A stretch of 64,000 bases of DNA. Origin: Olsenella sp. An293 (GTDB taxonomy: Bacteria; Actinomycetota; Coriobacteriia; Coriobacteriales; Atopobiaceae). Below the pieces are notes generated by a model. It searched no databases. It was not told the DNA's origin and worked only from the letters and a program-made list of their open reading frames with translations. This document shows, in pieces, positions 48,501-58,149 of the stretch. The stretch covers positions 18,311-82,310 of the forward strand of contig NZ_NFIT01000011.1 of assembly GCF_002159495.1 (NCBI RefSeq). The letters are read 5' to 3'. Every line of letters begins with the position of its first letter. Within the stretch, counting starts at the first letter, position 1. A program made the translations under genes and the position numbers.

Positions 48501-50525
48501 ATGCGCACGTTCAAGACAGAGAGCAAGAAGCTGCTCGACCTGATGATCAACTCCATCTACACCAACCGCGAGATCTTCCTTCGCGAGCTCATCTCCAACG
48601 CGTCGGATGCCATCGACAAGCTCTACCTCAAGAGCCTCACCGACTCCTCCGTCCAGGTCGATCAGGCCAACCTCGCGATCAGCGTGGCATTTGACAAGGA
48701 CGCCCGCACCATCACCGTCTCCGACAACGGCATCGGCATGACCGAGGCCGAGCTCGAGGAGAACCTCGGCACCATCGCCCACTCCGGCTCCGAGGCCTTC
48801 AAGGAGGCCAACGCCGAGGCCCAGGGCGACGCGGTGGACATCATCGGCCGCTTTGGCGTGGGCTTCTACTCGGCCTTCATGGTCGCTCGCGAGGTCAGCG
48901 TGATCACGCGCGCCTGGGGCTCCGACGAGTGCTTCCGCTGGACCTCCGACGGCATCGAGGGCTACGAGATCGAGCCCGTCGCCGCCGACGACCCGGCCTA
49001 CCGTGCGACCTGCGGCTCCGACGTGGTCCTCACGCTCAAGGACAACGTCGAGGAGGCCAACTACGACGAGTTCCTCTCCGAGTGGAAGCTCCGCGACCTC
49101 ATCCGCCGCTACAGCAACTACGTGCGCTATCCCGTCAAGATGCTTGTGACCAAGAGCCGCGAGAAGGAGAGGCCCGTAGATGCCGGCGACGACTACAAGC
49201 CGGAGTGGGAGGACTACACCGAGCTCGAGACCATCAACTCGATGACTCCCATCTGGAAGAAGCGCGCCTCCGAGGTCACCGAGGAGGAGTACGCCGAGTT
49301 CTACAAGTCCACCTTCCACGACTGGGCCGACCCCGCGCGCACCTTCAGCCTGCACGCCGAGGGCACCCTCGAGTACGACGCGCTGCTGTTCATCCCCGGT
49401 CAGGCGCCCTTCGACCTCTACAGCCGCGACTACGAGAAGGGCCTCGAGCTCTACAGCTCCAACGTGCTCATCATGGAGAAGTGCGCCGACCTCCTGCCCG
49501 ACTACTACAACTTCGTCCGCGGCGTCGTGGACTCCTCCGACGTCTCCCTGAACATCTCCCGCGAGACGCTCCAGCAGACCCGTCAGCTCCAGGCCATGGC
49601 GCGCCGCATCGAGAAGAAGATCACCTCCGAGCTCGAGGCCATGCGCGACAACGACCGCGAGACCTACGAGAAGTTCTTCGACAACTTCGGCCGCGGCCTC
49701 AAGTACGGCATCTACTCCAGCTACGGCATGAAGGCCGACGAGCTCGCGGGGCTGCTCCTGTTCTGGAGCGCGCGCGATCAGAAGATGGTCACGCTCCAGG
49801 AGTACGTGGCCGCCATGCCCGCGGATCAGAAGGCGATCTACTACGCCGCCGGCGACGACCGCGAGCGCCTGGCCAAGATGCCCGTGGTCGAGGCGGTTCT
49901 CGCCAAGGGCTATGACGTCCTTCTCTGCACGCAGGACGTCGACGAGTTCTGCTTCCAGGCCATGCGCGAGTTCACGGCCAAGGGCCTGCCCAAGGCCTAC
50001 GCCGACGACGCCGCGCGCGAGGCGGCCGAGAAGGCCGTGGCCGACGGCGCCGAGCCCGAGGTCGAGGACCGCACGGTCGAGCTCAAGAACGTGACCTCCG
50101 GAGACCTGGACCTCGCGAGCGACGAGGAGAAGAAGGAGGCCGAGGAGGCGACCAAGGCCAACGAGGGCCTGTTCGGAGCCATGAAGGAGGCGCTGGGCAA
50201 GAAGGTCGAGAAGGTCGCGGTGTCCACGCGCCTGGCCGCCGACGGCGCACCGGCCGTGATCACCTCCGAGGGCCCGCTCAGCCTTGAGATGGAGAAGGTC
50301 CTCGCGTCCGGGCCCGAGGCCGGCCAGGCCCCCAAGGCCGTCCGCGTGCTCGAGATCAACGCCAAGCACCCCGTCTTCGAGAAGCTGCGCGCGGCGCAGG
50401 AGGCGGGCGACGCCGAGAAGGTCGGGCTCTACGCGGGCCTTCTCTACAACCAGGCGCTGCTCGTCGAGGGCATCCTGCCCGAGGACCCCGTGGCCTTTGC
50501 GTCCCAGGTCTGCGAGCTGATGTAA
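48501..50525 (+). CDS. htpG: HSP90-family molecular chaperone HtpG
   Basis: 674 residues, ATG 48501 after AAAGGGGAGC. Cytoplasmic ATP-dependent chaperone. GHKL ATPase motifs: LRELISNASDAIDKL near residue 24, SDNGIGMTEAEL, GRFGVGFYSAFMV; the middle domain has YNFVRGVVDSSDVSLNISRE. Length is a little greater than E. coli HtpG (624) owing to an acidic loop near residues 535-560 (LASDEEKKEAEEATKANEG). A TAGACT box at 48455-48460 with CTGACT (48430-48435) could be the promoter. No HspR or CIRCE operator is evident. A terminator follows. Confidence 0.95.
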   Translation: MRTFKTESKKLLDLMINSIYTNREIFLRELISNASDAIDKLYLKSLTDSSVQVDQANLAISVAFDKDARTITVSDNGIGMTEAELEENLGTIAHSGSEAFKEANAEAQGDAVDIIGRFGVGFYSAFMVAREVSVITRAWGSDECFRWTSDGIEGYEIEPVAADDPAYRATCGSDVVLTLKDNVEEANYDEFLSEWKLRDLIRRYSNYVRYPVKMLVTKSREKERPVDAGDDYKPEWEDYTELETINSMTPIWKKRASEVTEEEYAEFYKSTFHDWADPARTFSLHAEGTLEYDALLFIPGQAPFDLYSRDYEKGLELYSSNVLIMEKCADLLPDYYNFVRGVVDSSDVSLNISRETLQQTRQLQAMARRIEKKITSELEAMRDNDRETYEKFFDNFGRGLKYGIYSSYGMKADELAGLLLFWSARDQKMVTLQEYVAAMPADQKAIYYAAGDDRERLAKMPVVEAVLAKGYDVLLCTQDVDEFCFQAMREFTAKGLPKAYADDAAREAAEKAVADGAEPEVEDRTVELKNVTSGDLDLASDEEKKEAEEATKANEGLFGAMKEALGKKVEKVAVSTRLAADGAPAVITSEGPLSLEMEKVLASGPEAGQAPKAVRVLEINAKHPVFEKLRAAQEAGDAEKVGLYAGLLYNQALLVEGILPEDPVAFASQVCELM

Positions 50526-50537
50526 CCTCTGCACAAA

Positions 50538-50573
50538 GGGGACGTGTTATTTCGCGCAGACGGCTTGGGACAG
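50538..50573. repeat. Single arm of palindromic family P2
   Basis: GGGGACGTGTTATTTCGCGC then AGACGGCTTGGGACAG: one arm of the repeat seen at 3114 and 57846, with no partner arm. It starts 12 bases after the htpG stop codon. Confidence 0.8.
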
Positions 50574-50585
50574 GTTTTTCGTTTC

Positions 50586-50614
50586 GGGACGGGCCCTCGG
50601 GCCCGTCCCTTTTT
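50586..50614 (+). terminator. Rho-independent terminator of htpG
   Basis: GGGACGGGCCC (50586-50596) pairs with GGGCCCGTCCC (50599-50609), followed by five T residues. Confidence 0.9.
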
Positions 50615-50627
50615 GCGGCGCCGGGGA

Positions 50628-50777
50628 GTTGTGCGCATTCCCTGGCGTTGTGTACACAGCCTCCAAGGTCCTTCTCGACAGAAGAGCAGGTAGACGAGCT
50701 AACGAGAAGTGCGCACAACGCCGATACGTGTACACAACGCCCGGGAGTGCGCACAACGTCGATACGTGCGCACAACG
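50628..50777. repeat. Complex repeat: inverted 30-base arms plus tandem GTGCGCACAACG units
   Basis: Arms 50628-50657 and 50728-50757 match inversely at 28 of 30 positions (GTGTACACAACGCC and GTGCGCACAAC). On the right, GTGCGCACAACGCCGATAC (50709-50727) is repeated as GTGCGCACAACGTCGATAC (50748-50766). The whole lies between htpG and the DUF58-transglutaminase gene stop. Confidence 0.82.
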
Positions 50778-50786
50778 CTGCCGGCG

Positions 50787-53700
50787 TCACCGGTGACGCA
50801 GGGCGCGTGCGAGCTCGCGCAGGGTTCGCGGCAGGCGCGCGCCGTCGCCTCCGACGGGACGCGCCCCGTAGCGAGCGAGGCAGGCGTTGCGAGCCAGCCT
50901 GCGCACGGCGTCCGCCAGCACCGCGTCCTCGAGGCGCGCGCAGATGGCCTCGGCGACGTCCTGCTCGGTCGCCGAGCGATCCCAGCGCACGCGGGCCCGT
51001 CGCGCCACGCGGCAGACGCGCCTCCAGGCGTAGTCCCAGTCCCCGCGTTCGAGCCGGCGCCTGCGGGCGCGCAGGACGAGGCCCGTCGCGGCGACGGCGG
51101 CAGCGGCGGCGCCAAGGCAAAGAAGCGCGGGCATGACCCAGGCGGGAAGCTCGAAGGGGGCGTTCGCCGTGCCGTCGCCATCCGCCGGCGCGCCGCCCGG
51201 CGCGTGCGTCTCGTCCTCGGGCTCGTCGGGCTTGGGCTCCTCCTCGGCGTCATCGGGCTCGTCCGCGGGCGTCTGCGGGGAGACGGGCGCGGCGGGGGTG
51301 GTCGGCACGGCGGGCTCGTCGTCCCCGGCGTCTCCTGCGGCGGGCGTCACGTCCACGCCGATCCAGCCGATGCCGTCGAGCCACACCTCGCTCCAGGCGT
51401 GGAGCTGCCTCATCGTGACCTCGTAGCTGCCGACGGCACTGACGGACCCTGCGGGCTGGTACCCCATCGCCACGCGTGCCGGAACGCCGAGCAGGCGCGC
51501 GAGCACCGTGAACGCCGTGGCGTAGTGCGTGCAGTAGCCGCGCCGCTCGGCGAGGAAGTCATCGATGACGGCGAGGTTGTCCTGTCCGTCACCGCCCGGG
51601 GCGTCGAGCGTGTAGGCAAACCCGCCCGAGGTGAAGTAGTCCACGAGCCAGCGAATGACCGCAATCTGGTCGCCGGAGTCGACGACGCCGTCCGCGCGCG
51701 CCTGGGCGATGACGCCGCTCACGTGCTCGCCGCGCTCGCCGCCGATCACGAGCAGCTCGGTCGGGCGGCTGGAGGCGATGCCCGCCGCGCTCAGCGCCGT
51801 GGCGAACCTCCCGACCGTGTCGACGTCCTCGACAGAGGTGATGGGCGCGCGGTACGAGCCCGTGGCGATGTAGGTGCGGGCGTCGGTGCCGCGCACGCTC
51901 ACGGTCCCCGGGGGCACGGGGGAGGAGCCTCCCATGGTCTGGATGGTGGTCGTCACGGTGACCTCCGAAGACGTCACGCGCCCGCCCGTGCCGAGCGGCT
52001 CGTCGAGCAGGGCGTCGTCGTCCGTGCTCGCGCGCCATGTCGACCCGTCGAAGTCCTCGAGTACGGCGGCGCGCAGGTAGAGCGGCTGGCCGGCGTTGGT
52101 GGTGTAGGTGAGCGCGACGGCGCTGGAGTTGCGGCGCAGGTCGCGCGAGAGGTCTACGAGCGTCTCGATTCGCGTGCCGCCCGTGAGGCTGACCGCGGGC
52201 GCGGCGTCCGTGCTCGCGAGCCCCGCCCCCGCCGCGCCGAGCGCGCAGGCGAGAAGGACGGCGAGCGCGCAGCGCGTTGGCCTGCGGTCTCGGGGCGCGG
52301 CAAGCCAGGCGAGCCCGAGCCCGAGCGCACAGACCCCCGCCGCCCACATTGGGTCCGTCGTGCCCATGACGCTCTGGTCGGCCGCCGCGAGGCCAAGCGG
52401 CACGAGCGCGATCGCCGCCCGCGTGGGCCGGGCGCTCGCGAGCAGCGCGCACAGGGAGGCGAGCGCCGCCCCGCCAAGCAGGATGAGCAGGTCCCACGCG
52501 GCATCCGCGTCCGCAAAGGGCTGGCCCCCGAGCTGGGCCACGCCCGCTGTCGCGAGCGCCCGCACGGCACCGAAGAGGTCGGCGGCCTCGCCCTGCCCGG
52601 CGCGGGCGAGCTCGGCGGTGGCGTCGGGCAGGCCAAAGCCGTGCCGCGCCTCGAAGAGCGCGCACGCCATCAGAGCGCCTGCGAAAAGCAGCGCCAGCGC
52701 GAGCGCCTCGGCCGCGACGACCCGCGCGACCGGCCTGACGCGCCGCCGCGCGAGCGCGGACCCGAGCGCGCAGCCCGCCGTCGAGCCCGCCGCGAGCAGC
52801 GCCGCGACGGGGAGCGCCCACGCGCCGTCCCGGATCATGTCGAGGAAGGGGACCATCGAGAGCAGCGTCAGCGCGCAGCAGCAGGGCAGGGCCGCCAGCT
52901 CGCAGGGGACGCTCGGCGCGGGCGCCTCCGGGCGCGGGCGGCGACGCTCGTCCTTCTCGCCCCGCTCGTCCTTCTCGGCGTCCGCGCGACCCTCGTGGGC
53001 CGGCGCTGCGGCCGAGCCCGGGCTCGCCTCCACCACCACGAGCGAGCGGCCGAGCGGCCCGCGGGAGAGCGTTGTCGCGAGCGGGCCGCGCGGGTCGCAG
53101 GTGACGAGCAGGACGCGTCGCCGGGAGGCCCCGCCCGCGGCGAGCCGGGCCACGAGCGAGGCCCGCACCCGTGCCCCGCCGGCGGCGTCGTCGTCCGCCA
53201 CGAGCGCGGCGAGGAAGCGCTCCTGCTGCACGGGCGCGCGCCAGCTGGCGAGGCCGTCGGTGAGCAGCACGTCGGGCACGCGGCGAAGCCCTCTCAGCAG
53301 TGCCTCGACGGTGGTCGCGAGGGCGTCGGCGTCCCGTGCCCCGAGCGTGTCCGCCACCACGAGCACCGGCGGTGCCTGGCTCCCGGCGGTCTCGATCGAC
53401 ATGAGCTCGCCGTGGTGGGCGCTCTGGCGCCAGGCGATCTGGCACAGGCCGTCGCCGCGCTCGTAGGGGCGCACGCCGCAGGCGTCTCGCTCCGCGCTGC
53501 GGTCGAGGGAGCGCGCCACCGCCCGCGACGAGACGAGCCGCACGAGGGCGGGGTCCGCGACGGGCGGCACGCGCACCTCGCGGTCAGTGGCCTCCACGCG
53601 CCGCGCGCGCCAGAAGCCAAAGAGGTCACGCCAGGTCAGGATGACGCTGCGCTGCCGATAGAGCCCGCGCTCGGCGGGCAGGCGCCCCGGACGTCCTATG

Positions 53701-53981
53701 ACCGTGCCGTGCTGGTCGACGCGCACCCAGCTGTCCTCGTCGCGCTCCGGGGCGGCCAGGGGGCCGGCGGGCCTTCGCTCGCCGGAGCGCAGCGCACGGG
53801 CGAGAAGAACCCCGGCCAGGCCAAGGACCCCGGCGAGAAGCGCCGCCGCCCCTGCCGCCGCGAGGGCGTGCCACCCGAGCGCCGAGCCGACGGCGAGAAG
53901 CGCGAGCGCGCAGGCGAGCTGGGCCGCGCCGCGCCTCGTGAGCGCGACGGGCGTGACGCGGCTCTTCTCGCCCCGCGTCAT
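50787..53981 (-). CDS. DUF58 and transglutaminase-like (TgpA/DUF3488-type) fusion membrane protein
   Basis: 1064 residues from ATG 53981, which overlaps the MoxR gene stop (ATGA). Residues 17-63 hold two membrane segments. Residues 85-320 are a DUF58 domain (VRPYERGDGLCQIAWRQSAH near 170, then a VWA-like LVTCDPRG). A charged linker (325-355) leads to about six membrane segments (360-590), an extracytoplasmic region, and a transglutaminase fold with catalytic triad Cys817 (GYCTHYATAF), His861 (QLHAWSEVWL) and Asp877. A Pro/Glu linker, one membrane segment (945-968) and a DUF4129-like tail follow. DUF58 and TgpA are normally separate genes downstream of moxR; here they are one polypeptide. The role is thought to be surface protein or wall maturation, but is unproven. 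Confidence 0.9.
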   Translation of the reverse strand: MTRGEKSRVTPVALTRRGAAQLACALALLAVGSALGWHALAAAGAAALLAGVLGLAGVLLARALRSGERRPAGPLAAPERDEDSWVRVDQHGTVIGRPGRLPAERGLYRQRSVILTWRDLFGFWRARRVEATDREVRVPPVADPALVRLVSSRAVARSLDRSAERDACGVRPYERGDGLCQIAWRQSAHHGELMSIETAGSQAPPVLVVADTLGARDADALATTVEALLRGLRRVPDVLLTDGLASWRAPVQQERFLAALVADDDAAGGARVRASLVARLAAGGASRRRVLLVTCDPRGPLATTLSRGPLGRSLVVVEASPGSAAAPAHEGRADAEKDERGEKDERRRPRPEAPAPSVPCELAALPCCCALTLLSMVPFLDMIRDGAWALPVAALLAAGSTAGCALGSALARRRVRPVARVVAAEALALALLFAGALMACALFEARHGFGLPDATAELARAGQGEAADLFGAVRALATAGVAQLGGQPFADADAAWDLLILLGGAALASLCALLASARPTRAAIALVPLGLAAADQSVMGTTDPMWAAGVCALGLGLAWLAAPRDRRPTRCALAVLLACALGAAGAGLASTDAAPAVSLTGGTRIETLVDLSRDLRRNSSAVALTYTTNAGQPLYLRAAVLEDFDGSTWRASTDDDALLDEPLGTGGRVTSSEVTVTTTIQTMGGSSPVPPGTVSVRGTDARTYIATGSYRAPITSVEDVDTVGRFATALSAAGIASSRPTELLVIGGERGEHVSGVIAQARADGVVDSGDQIAVIRWLVDYFTSGGFAYTLDAPGGDGQDNLAVIDDFLAERRGYCTHYATAFTVLARLLGVPARVAMGYQPAGSVSAVGSYEVTMRQLHAWSEVWLDGIGWIGVDVTPAAGDAGDDEPAVPTTPAAPVSPQTPADEPDDAEEEPKPDEPEDETHAPGGAPADGDGTANAPFELPAWVMPALLCLGAAAAAVAATGLVLRARRRRLERGDWDYAWRRVCRVARRARVRWDRSATEQDVAEAICARLEDAVLADAVRRLARNACLARYGARPVGGDGARLPRTLRELARALRHR

Positions 53982-54952
53982 CTCCGCTTGCCGTCGGGCG
54001 CCGGGACGCGGGCGATCGCGCGGGCCAGGGCGGCGCGCTGCTGCTCGGTCTGCCCCGTCTCGGGAGAGAGGTCGCGCAGCACGAGGCGGTGGGAGAGCAC
54101 GGCCGTCGCGAGCGAGCGGACGTCCGCGGGAAAGACCGTCGCGCGCCCGTCGAGCAGGGCGCGGGTGCGGCTGATGGCCAGCAGCGCCAGCCCCGCGCGC
54201 GGGGAGGCGCCCAGGCGGATCTCCGGGGAGCGGCGCGTCGCCTCGAGCAGGGCGACCGCGTAGGCCGCGACCTCCTCGCTCACGTGTACGACGGACGCGA
54301 GCCTGCGAAAGCCGCGCACGTCGTCGACGCCGCAGACCGGCCTCACGCGCTGGACGGGATCGACGCCCGAGGCGCTCGCGAGCATCGCGCGCTCCGCCTC
54401 GGCGCTCGGATAGCCAATGGTCGTGCGCACCATGAAGCGGTCGAGCTGCGCCTCGGGCAGGGGATAGGTGCCCTCCATCTCCACGGGGTTTTGCGTCGCC
54501 ATGACGAAGTAGGGGTCGGGGAGGTCGTAGGTCGTGCCGTCGACGCTGATGCGGCGCTCCTCCATGGCCTCGAGCAGGGCCGCCTGGGCCTTGGGGTTGG
54601 CGCGGTTGATCTCGTCGGCGATGACCGCGTCCGAGAAGAGCGGTCCGGGGTGAAAGGCGAAGGCGCGCGTCTGCGGGTCCCACACGCTCACGCCGGTGAG
54701 GTCGCTCGGGAGCAGGTCGGAGGTGAACTGCACGCGCGTCACGCGCGCGCGGACCGCCCGGGCGAGCGCCCGGGCGAGCGTGGTCTTGCCCACGCCGGGG
54801 ACGTCCTCGAGCAGCAGGTGCCCGCCGGAGAGCAGGCACATCACCGCGAGCGCGACCGTCTCGCGCGGCACCGCGAGCGCCGCGTCGAGCTCGTGCGCGA
54901 TGGCCGACCCCAGGTTGGCCGCGGCCTCGACGTCCGTTCGCGAAATCGCCAT
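53978..54952 (-). CDS. MoxR-family AAA+ ATPase
   Basis: 324 residues from ATG 54952 (AGGAAAGGGGG upstream). Walker A LEDVPGVGKTTLARAL near residue 48, Walker B AVIADEINRANPKAQ, sensor ATQNPVEMEGTYPLPEAQLDRF, and the C-terminal lid SPRAGLALL. MoxR proteins are chaperone-like ATPases that act with DUF58 (VWA-like) and transglutaminase partners. This is the first gene of the pair with the downstream fusion, translationally coupled by ATGA. Confidence 0.93.
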   Translation of the reverse strand: MAISRTDVEAAANLGSAIAHELDAALAVPRETVALAVMCLLSGGHLLLEDVPGVGKTTLARALARAVRARVTRVQFTSDLLPSDLTGVSVWDPQTRAFAFHPGPLFSDAVIADEINRANPKAQAALLEAMEERRISVDGTTYDLPDPYFVMATQNPVEMEGTYPLPEAQLDRFMVRTTIGYPSAEAERAMLASASGVDPVQRVRPVCGVDDVRGFRRLASVVHVSEEVAAYAVALLEATRRSPEIRLGASPRAGLALLAISRTRALLDGRATVFPADVRSLATAVLSHRLVLRDLSPETGQTEQQRAALARAIARVPAPDGKRR

Positions 54953-55111
54953 GGCGCCCCCTTTCCTCGGTGCTCACATGGTAGGGCGCGCGCGTCGCCG
55001 GAGGAGCGCCCCCGGATTGGGGCGCCGCTCCCCGAAGCCGAGAAATCGGCGAGCGGTAAATTGCTATGCTTGCTTTTCGGTGCGTTGCCGGATCTGACGA
55101 TCGGGGGAGAC

Positions 55112-56443
55112 ATGGTCAAGACGCTGGTTCTCGTTCGGCACGGAGCTCCCGAGGTGGCCTCCGCCTCGGGCGAGGACATCGACCGCCGGCTCACGACTGC
55201 CGGGGCGCGTGCGCTGCGCATCGCGTACCCCCGCGTGTTCTCCCTGCTCGGCGACGACCCCAACGCGCTTCTCTGGAGCAGTCCCGCCGTGCGAGCGCTC
55301 GAGACGGCCGACGTCGTGGCTGCCGCCGCGGGCATCGATGACATCGAGGTCCACCAGTCGCTCTACGCGCAGGACGCCGCGGCGTTTCTCGCCGAGCTCG
55401 ACGCCGCCGAGGCGCCGTGCGTGATCGCCGTGGGCCACGCCCCCTTCGTGGACCAGCTCTCCACGCGCCTTCTGGGCACCTGCCCGCCGCTCGGCAAGGG
55501 CGCGGTCGTCGCCATCGACCTCACGGGGGGCTTCTCCGGCCGCGGCGTGCTTCGCTGGTACGTCTCCGGCCCCGAGGCCACGTCCTGGGAGGAGCTCGCG
55601 GTCGTCGAGCACGCCGTCGCCGGCGCGGTGCGCGACCTCTCCGCCCGGGCCGACGCGTTTCTCGCCGGCCCCGAGAGCGCCGAGGCGCTGCGGCAGTTCA
55701 GGATCGCCCTCAGGCGCGTCCGCTCGCTGCTGCAGTTCCTCGCTCCGTGGCAGACCAAGAAGCAGAACCGTCGCTGCGAGCACACGATCAAGGAGCTGCA
55801 GGTCGCCTCGGGCCGCCTGCGCTCGCTCGACATCCTCTGCGAGACCGTCTCGGGCCTGGTGGAGAGCGGCGAGCTGGGCGAGAACAGCCTGCTGCCCATG
55901 TCGTGCGCCAAGGAGCGCTCGCTCGAGTGCGCCTCCCTGCTCACGCTGATGCGCAAGCGCCGCTCCGCCAAGGAGCTCGGCAAGCTCGCGCACGAGCTCT
56001 CGCACCACCTGAGCTGGAAGTCAAAGGTCACCGAGCGCGGCGTGACCGCCGACGACTTCCGCGCCCACTTCGACGAGCAGTTCAACGAGGTCGACGAGGA
56101 CCTCTTTGGCCTCGACCTGCGCGACGGCGATGCGGTCTACGTTGCCCGCCGCGACACCAAGGAGATGCACTACGTCGCCGAGCGCCTCGGCGAGGTGCTC
56201 GGCCCGGAGCGCGCGCAGATGAGCGAGTACCTCGACGAGATCCAGCGCGAGCTCGGCGCCCTCTCCGACGCGCGCGGCAACAAGCAGCTGGCGGAGGAGT
56301 GCGCCAAGAGCCCGCGCTTCCGCGGCGTCCGTGCCGACCTCGGCGTCGTGGCGCGCGACCAGGCGGAGGTCGTCTCGGCGATCACCTCGTGCCTGCGGAG
56401 GCGCGAGCCCGAGAGCGGCGACGTCGAGGACGAGGAGGAGTAA
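55112..56443 (+). CDS. SixA-like histidine phosphatase fused to a CHAD domain
   Basis: 443 residues from ATG 55112 (GGGGGAG upstream). Residues 1-150: phosphoglycerate-mutase fold, SixA type, with VLVRHGAPE (Arg9-His10), [11 protein letters not shown] (Arg61) and [12 protein letters not shown] (His109). Residues 165-435: CHAD domain, with paired His/Lys/Arg helices such as [18 protein letters not shown] and [17 protein letters not shown] domains bind polyphosphate granules. A phosphatase tethered to polyphosphate, or one acting on phosphohistidine near granules, is the likely role (inference). fumC follows after one base. Confidence 0.9.
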   Translation: MVKTLVLVRHGAPEVASASGEDIDRRLTTAGARALRIAYPRVFSLLGDDPNALLWSSPAVRALETADVVAAAAGIDDIEVHQSLYAQDAAAFLAELDAAEAPCVIAVGHAPFVDQLSTRLLGTCPPLGKGAVVAIDLTGGFSGRGVLRWYVSGPEATSWEELAVVEHAVAGAVRDLSARADAFLAGPESAEALRQFRIALRRVRSLLQFLAPWQTKKQNRRCEHTIKELQVASGRLRSLDILCETVSGLVESGELGENSLLPMSCAKERSLECASLLTLMRKRRSAKELGKLAHELSHHLSWKSKVTERGVTADDFRAHFDEQFNEVDEDLFGLDLRDGDAVYVARRDTKEMHYVAERLGEVLGPERAQMSEYLDEIQRELGALSDARGNKQLAEECAKSPRFRGVRADLGVVARDQAEVVSAITSCLRRREPESGDVEDEEE

Positions 56444-56444
56444 C

Positions 56445-57851
56445 TTGGGCGAGAAGATCGCTGAGGGCGAGGCCTGGCGGGTCGAGCGAGACTCGATGGG
56501 GGAGATGCGCGTTCCTGCAGCCGCCCTCTGGGGTGCCCAGACCGAGCGCAGCCACGAGAACTTCCCCATCGGCACCGAGCGCATGCCCGCCGAGATCGTC
56601 TCGGCGTTCGCCCTCGTGAAGAAGGCGGCCGCACGGGCTAACTGCCGGCTCGGACGGCTCTCGGCCGAGGACCGCGACCTCATCTGCCAAGCCGCCGACG
56701 AGGTTCTTCTCGGCCAGCATGACGACGACTTCCCGCTCGTGGTGTGGCAGACGGGTTCCGGCACCCAGTCCAACATGAACATGAACGAGGTGCTCGCCAA
56801 CCGCGGCAACCAGATCGCCGCCGAGAGGGGCATGGAGCCGGCGCGGCGCCTGCACCCCAACGACTCGGTCAACATGAGCCAGTCCTCCAACGACACCTTC
56901 CCCACGGCCATGCACGTGGCCGCTGCCGTCGCCGTGACGGGGCGCTTGCTGCCCGCGATCGACCAGCTCGTCTCCACGCTGCGCCGCCTCGAGGAGGAGA
57001 ACGCCGGCGTGGTCAAGAGCGGTCGCACCCACCTGCAGGATGCGGTGCCCATCGCCTTCTCCCAGGAGATCTCTGGCTGGCGCGGCCTGCTCGAGGGCTC
57101 GCGCGAGGAGCTCGTCGCCGCGATGGAGGGGCTCTTCCGCCTGGCGCTCGGCGGGACCGCCGTGGGCACGGGGCTCAACGCCCCCGCCGGCTTTGACGAG
57201 ACCGTCGCCGCTGAGCTCGCCGAGCTCACGGGACTGCCCTTCGTGACCGACCCCAACAAGTTCCGCGCCCTCACGGGCAAGGACGCCCTCGTGTTCTCCC
57301 ACGGCGCGGTCAAGGGCCTCGCCGCCAACATGATGAAGATCGCCAACGACGTGCGCTGGCTCGCGTCGGGCCCGCGCCTGGGCTTGGGCGAGATCACCAT
57401 CCCGGCCAACGAGCCCGGCAGCTCCATCATGCCGGGCAAGGTCAACCCCACCCAGTGCGAGGCCGTGACGATGGTGACCGTGCAGGTCATGGGCAACGAC
57501 GCCGCTATCGGCATGGCGGCCTCCCAGGGAAACTTCGAGCTCAACGTCTTCATGCCCGTGATCGCCTACAACTACCTGCAGTCCGTTCGACTGCTCTCGG
57601 ACGCGATCGTCTCCTTCGATGAGCGCTGCGTCTCCGGCATCACCGCAAACCGCGAGAAGATGGACGAGAACCTCCACCGCTCGCTCATGCTCGTGACGTG
57701 CCTCAACCCCCACATCGGCTACGACAACGCCGCGCGCGTGGCCAAGAAGGCCTTCGCCGAGGGCACCTCCCTCAAGGAGGCCTGCGTGGCGCTGGGGCTG
57801 CTCACGCCGGAGCGCTTCGACGAGGTCTTCCACCCCGAGCAGATGTGTTAA
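56445..57851 (+). CDS. fumC: Class II fumarate hydratase
   Basis: 468 residues. The start is TTG 56445 (GAGGAG upstream), which puts [20 protein letters not shown] at residues 12-31 as in other FumC. Signature [17 protein letters not shown] near residue 323, and [20 protein letters not shown] near 188. It interconverts fumarate and malate in the cytoplasm, without an iron-sulfur cluster. The last codon (TGT) and the TAA stop lie within the TGTTAA that opens the P2 palindrome, so the repeat supplies its 3' end. It is one base downstream of the SixA-CHAD gene. Confidence 0.94.
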   Translation: MGEKIAEGEAWRVERDSMGEMRVPAAALWGAQTERSHENFPIGTERMPAEIVSAFALVKKAAARANCRLGRLSAEDRDLICQAADEVLLGQHDDDFPLVVWQTGSGTQSNMNMNEVLANRGNQIAAERGMEPARRLHPNDSVNMSQSSNDTFPTAMHVAAAVAVTGRLLPAIDQLVSTLRRLEEENAGVVKSGRTHLQDAVPIAFSQEISGWRGLLEGSREELVAAMEGLFRLALGGTAVGTGLNAPAGFDETVAAELAELTGLPFVTDPNKFRALTGKDALVFSHGAVKGLAANMMKIANDVRWLASGPRLGLGEITIPANEPGSSIMPGKVNPTQCEAVTMVTVQVMGNDAAIGMAASQGNFELNVFMPVIAYNYLQSVRLLSDAIVSFDERCVSGITANREKMDENLHRSLMLVTCLNPHIGYDNAARVAKKAFAEGTSLKEACVALGLLTPERFDEVFHPEQMC

Positions 57852-58024
57852 TTGGGGACGTGTTTTTTCGTGCAGACAGTTTGTGTTAATTGGGGACGTG
57901 TTTTTTCGTGCAGACAGTTTGGGACAGGTCTGACAAACAGGCCTGTCCCAAACTGTCTGCACGAAAAAACACGTCCCCAATTAACACAAACTGTCTGCAC
58001 GAAAAAACACGTCCCCAATTAACA
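57846..58024. repeat. Palindromic repeat, family P2, perfect 83-base arms with mirrored internal duplication
   Basis: Arms 57846-57928 and 57942-58024 are identical when inverted over all 83 bases. Each contains the block TGTTAATTGGGGACGTG...GCAGACAGTTTG twice, so the duplication is present on both sides. Inner CCTGTCCC/GGGACAGG closes the hairpin. It gives the fumC stop codon. Confidence 0.95.
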
Positions 58025-58149
58025 GAACCGGGCCCTTCTCGGCGCTTCAATGGCGCGCTATGTTGCTGTCAGATGTTGCCGGTTCGCTCCGCGGTCTGCT
58101 GTCATCATCGGCCGCGCTATCATGGTTGCACCCTACAGAAAGGACCCTC

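Noticed and set aside
50709..54263. Long open frame (1184 codons) on the plus strand opposite MoxR and the DUF58-transglutaminase gene
   Set aside because: It is antisense to two well-motivated genes, its product is Arg/Ala/Gly-rich without motifs, and high G+C makes long chance frames common.
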